A DNA stretch of 64,000 nt from the NCBI GenBank assembly GCA_950106755.1, contig OX467082.1, forward strand, positions 31,000,001 through 31,064,000. The letters are read 5' to 3'. The notes beneath the pieces are model-generated. The model did no database searches, was not told the origin of the DNA, and saw only the letters and a list, made by a program, of their open reading frames with translations. Every line of letters begins with the position of its first letter. Position 1 is the stretch's first letter. A program made the position numbers and the translations under genes. Source of the DNA: Climacium dendroides (taxonomy: Eukaryota; Streptophyta; Bryopsida; Hypnales; Climaciaceae). Of this stretch, positions 36,426 to 47,999 are shown in pieces.

Positions 36426-38297
36426 ATGGCTTTCGCAATGGCGGTTGGAACTCTTGTGCCAGCAAGCTTGCTGATGTTGGTGTTGGCGGCGTCCCAATGG
36501 ACACCCCTCCACGCGAGGTCCATGCCCGGCGGCTACCGAGCCTTGAACCCCGACCAGCCCGCTGTCGTTCACACCCAATCCGACATGCCCAGCTTCGTGG
36601 GCAAGGACAATCCTTGGGACGCCGAGTCCTTCACTTACCAAGACCTGGTCCCTACGCCGACCGCCCATGCGAGCACGTACAACTACGACGGCAACACTTT
36701 CGCCTCCACGGACGCCGAGCTCCCCTTCGACACCTTCGTGGATTCCCCGGAGACGGTCACCAGCTTCGCCGATGACACTTACCACCCCAAGCCAGCGGTG
36801 CATTCGCAGGCGGAGTACGAGAACGACCAAGTTTTCTTCGATACCTCTGATGCCCCCACCGTCTACCAGGCCAACGACGAGTAAGCATCTTAATCTCAAT
36901 GCCACATCCAATGGTTTTCTGAACAAACTCAATTCACCAGGGGCTCTCTGCACCGTAGATTTCGTCTCTGGGTGTGCAAAATTGCTGTTCACCTGATTTG
37001 AAATTTGAGCTTCCCAGACGATTCATCTTGTACTCTCCATGATGAAGTCAAATCTTAGATTCTGTGTGAAATTGCTCTGTTTCTGACGATGCCTGGACTA
37101 TGGCACTGGCGTTCACATAGCAAGTTGCTGATTTTCATTGCAATTGTGCTTTGAATGTGCAGTGGATTAAACCTGTCCTCGACGGACTTGACGAACGCCA
37201 CCAGTGCCGACGACATGCTCGCATCGGTCGCTAAGGCCATGGGCGGCTGCGGCACGGGAAACCCCGTCGACGACTGCTGGCGCTGCGACCCCAACTGGAA
37301 GAGCCATCGCCAGGCGCTCGCCTCCTGCGCCATCGGATTCGGACGAAATGCCGTCGGCGGAAAGAACGGGCCCATCTATACCGTCACCAACAACGGCGAC
37401 GATCTCACGAATGCCCAGCCCGGCACTCTGCGCTACGGGGTGACTCGCGACGGGCCGTTGTGGATCATCTTCGCCAAGAGCATGACCATCCAATTGAAGG
37501 GCGAACTCTGGGTGACGGCGTACAAGACACTGGACGGACGTGGCGCCGAGGTGCACATCACGGGCGGGTCGCAAATCACCATACAGAACACCAACAACGT
37601 CATCGTCCACGGGCTGTACATCCACGACATCAAGCCCTCGGGCCCGAGCACCGTCCGGGCGTCCCCGACACAGGTGGTGAAGCGTCCCGTCACGGACGGC
37701 GACGGCTTGCACATTTGGGGATCGCACGACGTGTGGGTGGACCATTGCTACCTGGCCAGGGCCACCGACGGACTACTGGACGTGACTCGCGGGTCGACGA
37801 TGGTGACGGTTTCGAACAACTTCTTCGAGCAGCACGACAAGACGATGTTGTTGGGAGCCGACCCCAGCCACACCATGGACCGCAACATGAAGGTGACGGT
37901 GGCGTTCAACAAGTTCGGGCCGGGCTTGGTCCAGCGCCTGCCGCGGTGCCGCTTCGGCGTGTTCCACGTGTTGAACAACGACTACTCTGCGGGGTGGAGC
38001 ATCTACGCGATCGGTGGCAGCGAGGACCCGACCATTCTTTCTCAGGGCAACTATTTCAGTCCGAGTGGCAACAAAGAAGTGACGAAGCGCATCAACGACA
38101 ACGGTCCCATGTTCGGTGGGTGGCAGAAGTGGAACTGGGCTTCCAGCGGCGACGTTTTCACGAAGGGCGCTTTCTTCGTGGGGTCCGGCGCGAAGGCGAC
38201 TTCGGCGAGTGTGTATGCGAAGGCGTTCAGCGCGTCTTCCCGGCCTGGCAACTTGGTTCCCGCCCTCACCAAGGCCGCGGGCCCTCTCAGTCTGTAG
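36426..38297 (+). CDS. Pectate lyase C (PL1), two exons
   Basis: Exon 1 is 36,426-36,880 and exon 2 is 37,163-38,297; phase 2 splice GACGA|GTAAGC...TGTGCAG|TGG; 529 aa. Residues 1 to about 30 are the signal peptide and 31-150 an acidic Ser/Thr/Asp/Tyr-rich extension with no domain I recognise. A NATS glycosylation sequon lies at 163. The PL1 domain follows: DGD at 330-332, WVDHC at 343-347, DGLLD at 354-358, Lys378 in HDKTMLLG and Arg410/Arg415 in RLPRCRFG. By the PelC scheme, Asp330, 332, 354 and 358 should bind Ca2+, and Lys378, Arg410 and Arg415 should contact substrate, with Arg410 as the base. All are intact, so the enzyme should cleave pectate in the wall. Typical plant family members are about 400-450 aa; the extension explains the excess. 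Confidence 0.95.
36881..37162 (+). other. Coding intron of gene C
   Basis: GT-AG, 282 bp. A long open frame in exon 2 starts inside this intron (the ATGTGCAG at its end), but the acceptor and the paralogue comparison show that the frame is joined to exon 1. Confidence 0.9.
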
Positions 38298-38678
38298 AAG
38301 AAAATTGGACGATGAATTCCTGGAGTCGTGTTAGCATGAAGCGTCAGCGGGCTTGCCCATCATATCCTGGGAAAATGGAGTCACAGTCTGAGGCTTTGGT
38401 CGGAGCAGCCCGGATGCCGACGTCCACGTAAGAGAGCGTAGGAGCAACCTCCTCAGTGAAGCCTGCGAATGCTTTTTAAATTTCTGCGGCTCTGATCGAG
38501 TGAAGAGTTGTGCACCTTTTTGAATTATAGATTAGTTGTTTTGCTTATGTGCAACCGCGGCCACAGTGCAGGTGACTGAATCCAGTCAGTTGCTCGTGGT
38601 CAGACGAGTTGGTGTAGTTGAGAGTTCCGATGTAGAAATAGGACAGAGTTTTGCTGAAACGAAGAATGATGCAAAATT

Positions 38679-38787
38679 CTGAGAATCGACCGTTGTTGGG
38701 AAGGTCAAGTGGAGCTGGAGAGTGAAGAGTTGGTTGAAGAGCATTGACCTCACTGAAGCCCCCTCCCCGTGCAGACTGAGTTGGTTT
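38679..38787 (+). promoter_or_regulatory. Conserved 3'-flank element of gene C
   Basis: Starts CTGAGAATCGACCG 382 bp after the stop codon, holds GGAGCTGGAGAGTGAAGAG and GACCTCACTGAAGCCC (38,746-38,761), and ends GAGTTGGTTT. Matches A and D in order and spacing. Confidence 0.55.
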
Positions 38788-38982
38788 AGTTGGTTCGTCT
38801 GAAATCATAATGCCCACATATCACATGCCTGCCACAAGTGCTTGTGAGTTGTGGGATTGCCTTGGAGGAGTACGTCGGTGTTGCACTGGATGTGGATTCC
38901 GACATTGTACGGTTTTCATCTGGCTATGGCCAGTTTTAATAACATTTGAAGTTGCTGTAATGGACTGGCTCTTGACATACGG

Positions 38983-41800
38983 ATGCTTTGGACGTGGATT
39001 TTCACGTTGGTGTGCCATCTTCTTTTGCTTTGGGTTGTGTTTAAAAATTTCCGTTACTGGACGCCTGTGTTTAGGAGCTATTTTTTTTAGGTCTAGAGGT
39101 TTACGAGTAATTTTTAAATTCGTTATGTTCCTGCTTTCGATTGGGAGTTTGCTGTACGGGAATCTGTTGTTGGGTTGATTTGTCATATCTTCTTCCTCTT
39201 CGGGAAGTATGAGGTGCCAGGAGTAAAGTGAGAAATATTGTTTCTGGTGCGTAGTCTTTTATTACCCCTACATTTGAGCAGCAGAGAAGATATGCATCCG
39301 TTCGCGCAACAGGTCAATTGGGTGTGAGTATGACTGAAAACTTTCTGCAAACCATCCGATTTAACTCCATTCATCGACTTCTACCTTTCAACTGGTGGCT
39401 TCCAATTTGCAAATGTGATGCACTGTACTTGAGGTAGTGCACGGAAATCAAGTTGCGGTTATCTGCTGGTTGCATTGGAATGGAAACTGTTTGCAACTTG
39501 CAGCTTTGTACCTGCTGGACTGAACAGTCAGTTGGTTGAAGATATAATTTGATGATCGAAGCCAGTACCAATGCGGAAACTAAAAGGCCAGAGTTGAACA
39601 ACGCTTTCTAATCAATTGAGAAAGTTGGAATACATAGCGCTTATTGCTCTCAGATTCTGGACAGCTTCATGTCATGATCATTGAGATGATCATGTGTACG
39701 AACGGACTACAGATTTTTAGTATCATGGTCAGATTAGTTCAAGTGGAGGAAAATTCACAACGCTGGCGAATACGGAAAAAGGACACTCAGCAACGGGAGC
39801 AGTCCGGGACGGTCATTTGGAAATCGGAACTAGAACGGCTCAGACTCATATGGAATCTTAGGTGCACAGTCCTGTCCTAGATTTCAGAGCTCGAAGGTTT
39901 CAAATGGAGAACTAAAAAAACTAGCATAGCACTGAAAACGTCACATTTTGGCACATTGAAATTTGCGAAAAGTTTCGAATATGAGGTTCAGAATCTTCAG
40001 AATGAATCTCCGGTCACATTTGTCAAAGATATGTAGCATGTAAGAATTATAGACCTGTGAAGAAGCTCGAACACCTTGAGGTGCAAATCTTCAACCAAGT
40101 TAAAGATCTCATACATTCCACCAAGTCAGTGTAGAAATACCCATCCGCCGCCGTTACCAGCACGCCGTCACTTGATCGAGTAGTCGGTATATAATCACTC
40201 TCTGGCTGACATCGTTGGATTGTACTGTGAGATGACGACTGAATGCTGCCCACGTCGCAGAATTAGAACAGAGAAGCAAGCAAAGTGCGGGGAGCTGAGA
40301 AGCAGCTCAAGAGCGCAGGCAAGTTTAGTCTCATTAGTGTACGTACGTAGTCTCACTGTCTCATCAGTGCGGAAGAAGAAGCATGTTTTCGGAAGTTTGG
40401 GTACTATTAGTGGATTTTGACTTATTTTGGTTTTTTGGAAACAAATGAAGAGACAAAGTTATATTTATTGCAGAGCGAAATTGGATGGGTTTTTCGGTGC
40501 AGTGAAGGCCTCCTTGATTTCGGCCGTGATTATAAGCTAGTGCACAGCGTGCTTGCCTGTGGACGTGCTGCTTCCGTAAGGTCCCAAAACATTCGGCTAC
40601 TAAGTTAACATGGACGAGCGTTTGCACATGCTTGCATCGTGGTCGAGTGATTTCTGTTGCACCTTGGGATTCCGTTTCGGGTGCATGAGCCACTTTGGCG
40701 GTTTGGGGTATTCATCATATCGTAATTAGCAGCAGTGCCGAAGGCGGGGAGGCGGGGTGTTTCGCTGCCTACCATAATTTGCGGGTCGTGGGAGGCTGTT
40801 GCATACGGTCTTCCAACTGTCATGTTGCAAAAACCGGGTACTAAAATTACCAAGGGCTAGGATCTGATAAGGCAGGCAATAGAAGAAAAGTCAATGTCAT
40901 TTGGCCTCTTCCAAACCAAAAGCACTTTAAAATTTTTAAAAATTAAAAACCAAATGACCAACATCCCTGCAGCCCTGCTACATCTTTACTATGAAATGTC
41001 GCCAATTTTACCCCCTTTTTCTCCAAAGTAGGATAATATCGCCACATTTGAATGACCATGCATCCATACTTTTGAATGAATAAATGATGTTTAATCTATC
41101 AGTATGAATGTAAACATCATCCTTCCTTCACTTCAGGCAAGATCCGTCGCACATTACACTACCTTGACAACTTGATTCAAATAAAAATCCTTTGAGTGAA
41201 CACCTAAGCGGTCAACCATTTACCAATTGGATGATAATGTTGTGAAAATTGCACTTCATTCAATGAATATTCATTGAGGAAACTTCAAGAATAAACATGC
41301 AATATATCAATAGATAGAAGAAAGGATGCTCGCCATAAATCAAGTATATCGATAAGTTGGAGGATTTCCATTTATTTTTTGTAAATTTTTCAGATCAATT
41401 TTCACTGTATATAGGCCTAGCATTGAGGGATTGAACTGAGTAGAAAGCAGACAGGGATCTATAATCGTATTTACGTTTGAAAAACGTTGTTTGAAACCGG
41501 GTCAAACGATGTGGAATGGACGGGAGTCGGTGGGCTGGCGCAGTTTGTAGCCAATAAGCTTAAGCTTTGAGTATCTTCATTCCAAATCAAGTAAGTTGGC
41601 GACGTCGTTGGCGGCAAGCAGATGAGCGGAACTGCAGAAGCAGCAAGTCGAAGAGCTTCCGTCCCTCATGAATCATGAATTCATGACCCTCCAACTTTCT
41701 AGAAATAGGGGAAGCGCCAGATTAGTGGCAGGACTAACGCCGCAGAAGCGGTCACTTTTGAGCCCTTGACACACGGTGTGATTGTTCTCTAACCATTCAC
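38983..41800. other. Downstream block after gene C, no intact gene
   Basis: Moderate GC, only short frames. Parts align with 15.4-17.7 kb (see that entry). On the minus strand at about 40,190 there is a TATATA box, followed by a short frame reading VTAADGYFYTDLVECM, or in another frame MYEIFNLVEDLHLKVFELLH. The paralogous segment at 16.5-16.6 kb keeps neither frame open. I therefore treat the block as a decayed gene or regulatory remnant. Confidence 0.4.
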
Positions 41801-41819
41801 TTAGAGAGGAACAGTGTGC

Positions 41820-44060
41820 CCTGTGCCGTTGGCCGTTGCCACAATGAAAATAAAACTACAATGATCTAATTTTTAATTCATTAAATTCAAAATTCAAAAA
41901 CTTTTTGACGCTACCAAGAATGTGACCGGGTAATGCACAATTCCATAGATCTCACCGTAACAAACAAAACAAACACCTTCATTTTAGATATAGAGTGTAC
42001 CCTATGGTATTGCCACAACCAAAATAAAAGTTTTAAAAAAATCATCAAGACTTTGAAATTCAATAACTTTCACATTGTAGTATAGGAGGTTGTGTTCATA
42101 GTTTGAATAGGAAAATTTTATGCACAAAGGAGTGCAAAGGCTTTATTTTGTGGCGGTTGGACAACTTTCAATTCAAAGATTTTTTTTTAAATTAATCCAA
42201 TTCTTTAATTAAAATTTTTATAGCTTTCACATTGTAGGTCCAAATGTCACAAAATGTGGTGGTTGGACAATTTTCAATTCAAAGATTAAAAATTAACCAA
42301 AAAAAATTAATGCAATTCTTTAATTAAAAATTTATAGCTTTCACATTGTAGGTCTAGATGCCTCAAAACTTGCATGAATAGAAAGCTTTCTACACGATAG
42401 AGTACAAGGGCTTCATTTTATGGAGATAAAACATGTGACTTGAAAGTTTTTATTTTTTCAAAATAAAAGACAGTTTAATTCAATTTTTGAATTTATAATG
42501 CTGTAAAATTCCATAACTTTTACACAATAGGTCCAAATACCACAAAATAAAGTCTTTACACCCCTCTTTGCAAAGAACTTTCCAAAAGTTCTTGGTACAA
42601 TTAGAAAGCTTTATGCATAAAGGAATGCAAGGGCTTTGTTTTATGTCATTACATTTTTTCCAAAATAAAAGATAATTTAATTCAATTTTTTAATTTTAAA
42701 AAATTCACAACTTTCAAACTATAGGTCCAAATGCCTTGAAACTAGAAAAGTTTTATGCACAAAAAAGGCCAAGGGCTTTGTTTCACAGTGTTTAGACATG
42801 TGATGTAAAAGTTAAGATTTTTCCAAAATAAAAGATAATTTATTTCAATTTTTGAATCCTCAAAAACTTTGAAATTCTATAACTTTCACACCGTAGGTCC
42901 AAACGCCATGAAACACATTCCATGCATCCCTCCTTGCCAAGAGCTTTTGAGTGGCACTAAGAACCCTACCTTACACCTTATGGTTTGTTAGATCTTAGCC
43001 TATCAAACAAAACAAACAACCTAACTTAAGGTATAGACTACTGTGTCCTATGTTGTTGCCACAACCAAATAAAAGTGAAAATACTTTTTTACTTTTTTAC
43101 CTCATTAAAACTTTGAAATTCAATAACTTTCACAATTTAGTGTGAGTGGTTGTGTTCTTGGTATGAATAGAAAGTTTTGTGCACAAAAGAATGAAAGGGC
43201 TTTTTTTTGTGGCATTTGGAGATGCCATATTAAAGTTATGGTTTTTTGCCTTATGGTTCGTTATTTATCAACCTAACAAACAAACAACTTAACTTAAAGT
43301 ATATAGACTAGTATGCCCTATGCCCTTGCCACAACCAAATTAAAAGTAAAATAATTTTTTAATTTTTTAATGTATAAAAACTTTGAAATTCAATTTTTTT
43401 ATGCACAAAGTAATTCAAGGGCTTTGTTGCGGTGTGAGAAGTTGCATTCTTGTATGAATAGAAAGCTTTATGCACAAAAGAGTGGAAGGGCTTTGTTTTG
43501 TGCCATTTGAACATGTTATCTGATTTTTCCAATATAAATAATAATTTAATTCAATTTTTAATTTAAAAAAATCATGACTTTTATATTGTAGGTCCAAACA
43601 CCACAAAACTAGCACAAATAGAATACTTTATGCAAAAAGAATGCAAGGGCTTTGCTTTATGGCATTTTGACATGCAATGTAAAATCTATGATTTTTTCAA
43701 AATAAAAAATAATTTTTTTTAATTTTTTAATTTATAAAAAATTTGAAATTCAATAACTTTTACACCGTATCTCCAAACACCACAAAACAAAATTTGTACA
43801 CTTTTCTAAGAGCTTTACAGCGGTACCAACAACAACACCAAACACCTCATGGTTTGGTAGCACTACTAGAAAATTTCGTATTTCTGTTGTTTTGGTCGCG
43901 TTGATCCGGTCAAAATCTAACAGAAATCTGTTGGTTTCTGACCGGATCAACGCGACCAAAACAACAGAAATACGAAATTTTCTAGTAGTGTAGATCTCAA
44001 TATATCAAACAAAACAAACAATCTAACTTAAAATATAGGTTGCAATCCAATATAGAATAT
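41820..44060. repeat. Diverged tandem array
   Basis: About nine variants of one unit, recognised by GCACAAAxGAxTGCAAGGGC with TTTGTTTTGTGGCATTTGGA, occur at about 42.12, 42.26, 42.39, 42.62, 42.76, 43.17, 43.40, 43.47 and 43.63 kb. Between them run AGGTCCAAATGCCACAAAA and TTGAAATTCAATAACTTTCA stretches. A second periodic word (ATCAAACAAAACAAACAA with TTGCCACAACCAAA) recurs near 41.97, 43.0, 43.28 and 44.0 kb, implying a higher-order unit. Noncoding. Confidence 0.7.
43861..43990. mobile_element. Palindromic CACTA-type MITE, 130 bp
   Basis: Starts CACTACTAGAAAATTTCG and ends as its exact reverse complement. The arms match for 52 bp without mismatch and then nearly perfectly to the centre. TAG on both sides is the target duplication. 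The tandem array supplies an empty site: the homologous position near 42,985 reads GGTTTGTTAGATC without the insert. This looks like a young insertion, and its transcript would fold into a long hairpin. Confidence 0.93.
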
Positions 44061-46689
44061 ACTTGTCAAAAATTCACAAGTACTCGTAGGAAGACCAATT
44101 TATGAATAAAACAAGAACTACTATATAAGGTTATCCTATATAAACAACAATATGAATTTATTTTTTTATCAGTTGGATCCTATATCTCCACTCCAATCAA
44201 ACTCTAACCATGTTATGCATCTAAATGTAGTTGTAGATAGGATTTGGAAACTTGGATTCAAAAACTAGAGAGTCAATGTCATAGTCCATGTCAAAAGGAC
44301 ACAACAAATAAAATAACATAGCACCAATAATATACTTTGAAGGTTGGAATGTTGTTAACTTTGCAGAAAAAACTCTAAACAAAGAGGGAAAAAATGAATA
44401 CTCAAATGAAGGGCAAAAAATAAATTGCCTTTGCAATTGGAAAGGGTGGAAAATAATGCAACCTTGCATAACCATGTTGTACATAATTATGCACAAAGTC
44501 ACATTGTCCCCTCAAGGAATAAAATTAATTTCAGATAGGCTCCTCTAGTCTCAATTTTTATCATGACTTTTTTGAAAGTTTTTTTGAAGATAGGAAAATG
44601 TATCAACTTTTTAGGGAATATCCATTTTTTTCAATTAGTGCCCCAAAGCAAAAGTTATGCCACCTTGAGTCAAAAACAAGGAGCTATGGGCAATACAAAA
44701 AAATCACAAAAATTCAAAATTGTTTACCCACAATATTATATTTTTATCTACAAGTGAAGCTTTGATTCATTCTATTTGGACTCAATGGTGCTAGTATGTG
44801 AGCATGTGAGCTTTGAGCATATATATAAAATTTTGCAACCATTGAAGGTATAAACATTTATAATATAGGTATCTACATCATAGTTGTATTATAATCATAT
44901 ATAGAAGGTTTCTACAATATACACTTATAGCATAGGTATATAGTCTTTTATGCTCATAGGCTCATGCTTTTAGGCTCACATAATAGCAACCCTCTATTCA
45001 AACTAGTGATGAGAAATCACATTATAGTTATCCACTACACATAGACAAGTTTACATTCAAGATGTTTAGTAATAAAATTTAACAAACATCCAATTTCAAA
45101 TCCAAAAACTTAGCCTTAAAATAATATATTCAATTTAATAACTTAACTACAATTAGGCCACTTTTATTTCATGTATACTTATCCTATACTTCTAATTTTT
45201 ATTTGATGACATGGGGAATAATTCCTTCTCAAGACTTTCAATACAATTGTTTTCAATATTTAATTTGTTCCTTATGGCTAAAGATGTTTTATGTCACAAT
45301 TTTTTTGAAGTTTTCATGAAAAGACAATATGTATCATCAATACAAATCTATATAATCAAATTTCAAAAGCAGTTGTAAATATTGTTGAAATCTATTTTTC
45401 AAAACAAGTCACTTAGGCAATTTATTATCAAGCATTTGAGTTTTTTTGTATTTGATTAATATTTAATTTTATGTTGATTAGTGTAAAATATTCATATTTA
45501 TGATCACAAAAATATCTTTATTTTCACCTTGTAGTAATTTTAACTTGATATTGTACACTTTGCACTTGTCTCTTCCTTGAAAATGTTTAGCCAAAAACAA
45601 AATCAAATTGTATACAAATATTCCATGTGCTTTGCAAGGAAAAAATAAGAAAATGAAGTATTATATTGTCAAAATTTGTCCAACTAATACAAAATAGATG
45701 AATAGATCATTAGAAATTAATAATTTAATTATAGGCTTTATGTTTCAATATTGAGGTTTAAAAATCTAGCTCAATTGTAGTTTACATTATTACACGTATA
45801 ATGTTTCACCAACTCATGTAAATTGACTACTATATGGTTGCAATAGTATTTTAAATCTTATAATTGTATAAAGATTTAACCACCCATACAAATTGGTAGT
45901 GATAATAAATCAATAACATGGAAGATAATTTTAGCTTTATAATTTACAATGTTTTAAATACCTATGAATCCTATTGCAATAATAGTTCAAAAATAATTTA
46001 GTTCTACAATGTTTCAAATACTCAAGTGTAGTACCCAATAAGTAAATGCTCATTGATATAGTAGATGTTTTTAATTTTATAGTATTTCAATTATATATCC
46101 ATATATAGAAATTGGTTGGCAATTGTTTTAAATTTTACAATGTTTCAACTACATATGTAAGTTGTTTCACTTGTTGACTTGCCAAATGTTTCTAATATTA
46201 TAATATTTCAACTACGTAGATAAATTTGTTGGCATTATTAACTCAACTACAATGTTCATTTTTTTAATCTTACAAATTTCCTAAAAATCACAGATTTTTG
46301 AAGACTTCAATTGATTTGTATAGATTTTTAAAATTTATGGATTTTAGAAGACCGCAAATTCTTGGAAATATGAGAATTTTCAAATTTCAATATCTTACAA
46401 AATCTTTGAATGGCAAAGATATAAAGTTATGAGATATTTTCTTGACTATAAATTCATCCTATTTATTTCTCTTATATGCTGTTCTTTTGACAATGATTAA
46501 TTATGGAATTATTGCCTATATGAGTTTTTAATTATACAAGCTGCAAATACACAATTCAAAACATTGTCTAAAAATATTGTAGATTAGTTAAAGAGAAACA
46601 ATGGTTTGGATCTATTCCAAAACATAGCCATAGGCATAAAACACTACCAATTATTGTTGAAAAAATTACTTTTGACTTACTACTAGGGT

Positions 46690-47690
46690 CACTTTAGAAG
46701 TGGGGCTTGTTATCAAAGCACTTCCTAAAAAAGAGTGAGCATTTACCCCTAAAGTTCTTTGACTATGTTTTCACCGAAAACACTCCAAAACTACCATTTC
46801 TAGAACAAGTACTAAATTATTGAAAAAAAAAACTTCTTTTAACACACATAACCATGGGATCTTGTAGTATGTTGATTTGAAAACATGTGGTAAAAATTTC
46901 AGAAATTTTCATTGTGTGGATTGCAAGATATTAGCATTTAAATTCATAGAAATCATTTCTTGGGCCTTGCAAAAAATAGGGCAGCTGCACTTCACAAGCT
47001 TACTTTTCTATGAAAAAATGTCCAAAATAGTGGTGCTTCTTTGGATTATTCATTTTAGACAAGTTGGCTAAATGCTTGAAAATTTTCACATCATTTGGAA
47101 TTGTACAACAAGAAAAAAAATAGTAAGTAGAAAGAAGTAGAGAATTATTCAAAATTCAAAATTGTTAAATTTTTTTTTATAGAATTGAAAAATGACAATC
47201 CCAATGGTTGAAAAGTTGTTATAAACAATCTACATCCTATTATTTTTTTTCAAAATATTTTGAAAATTGAGTAAGATAAAGGATTTCAAAGTAAATTTTA
47301 GAATAGAAAATAAAACTTTTCGTAACTACCCACAAACTAAAACTCCTCATAACTTTCATCTCATTGATCAAAATGGAATGCTTCAAAGCTTTCTATATAT
47401 ATATAACACTCTAGAAAATCAATTTCAAATTTTTGTTTTAAAAAAGAGTGATTTTTTCTGATCTGCCCATACTGCCCAATTGGGAAAAAAATAACATATT
47501 TGGTCATAACTTTTGACTCATATTTCCAAATGTCATGAAATTTGGTGCATATGAAAGATATTCCTTGTCCCCACCTTCTATTAAAATTTCAGCCTAAAAT
47601 ATGCAAATCTCTAATCACATGTATTTGCCCAAAATTTCTATGTTGCCAAAAATTACATGTTGGTCCTTTAGGGGTTAAAGACCAACACAA
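46690..47690 (+). repeat. Dispersed AT-rich repeat family, plus copy
   Basis: Pairs, inverted and diverged, with 48.0-48.9 kb: CATGGGATCTTG against CATGAGATCTTT, AAAAATTTCAGAAATTT, GATTGCAAGATATTAG. Ends TTGGTCCTTTAGGGGTTAAA. Confidence 0.6.
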
Positions 47691-47999
47691 GATTTAGTGA
47701 AATCCCAATGTGGTCTACAATTAGAGTCAATCCTAATATAACCTAAGTATGATCACTATTAATTATCACCCATATATGACATTGCTATCAAATGAAGTAA
47801 ATTAAAAAAAATTACCATTCTTGGCTACTTATAATTGATTGCCTTAGCACTTTGGCTAATTTCCCCCAAAATGAATGCCATCAATGAAATAAATGTCCAT
47901 ATTATTTTGCAAGCATATAATTGTACCAGTAACATACTAATCTCTAAAGGATCAGCTCTGTATTTTTGGTAGTATAATTTTTTTCAACAAGTACATATG

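Larger units (their letters stand above)
35009..38982 (+). repeat. Right arm of the 3,974-bp inverted repeat
   Basis: Partner of 26,103-30,076; it contains gene C with promoter and 3' flank. After 38,982 the two flanks diverge at once (ATGCTTTGG on the right versus GTTCTTTG, read inverted, on the left). Confidence 0.93.

Noticed and set aside
37460..38431. 323-codon open frame overlapping exon 2 of lyase C (mirror at 26,654-27,625; a 268-codon relative at 1606-2412)
   Set aside because: It lies in another frame of a GC-rich coding exon. Its length follows from codon bias, its product is Arg/Gly/His-rich without domains, and it crosses the lyase stop codon.
26103..38982. Reading the palindrome as a viral or organelle inverted repeat
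   Set aside because: It carries intron-containing nuclear cell-wall genes whose paralogues lie in the same window; no replication or plastid genes are present.
40047..40253. Minus-strand frame reading VTAADGYFYTDLVECM after a TATATA box
   Set aside because: Protein-like, but the paralogous segment near 16.55 kb has stops in both corresponding frames; kept only as part of the block description.
43750..43959. 69-codon frame over the palindromic MITE
   Set aside because: Formed by the hairpin arm and array sequence; no coding signal.
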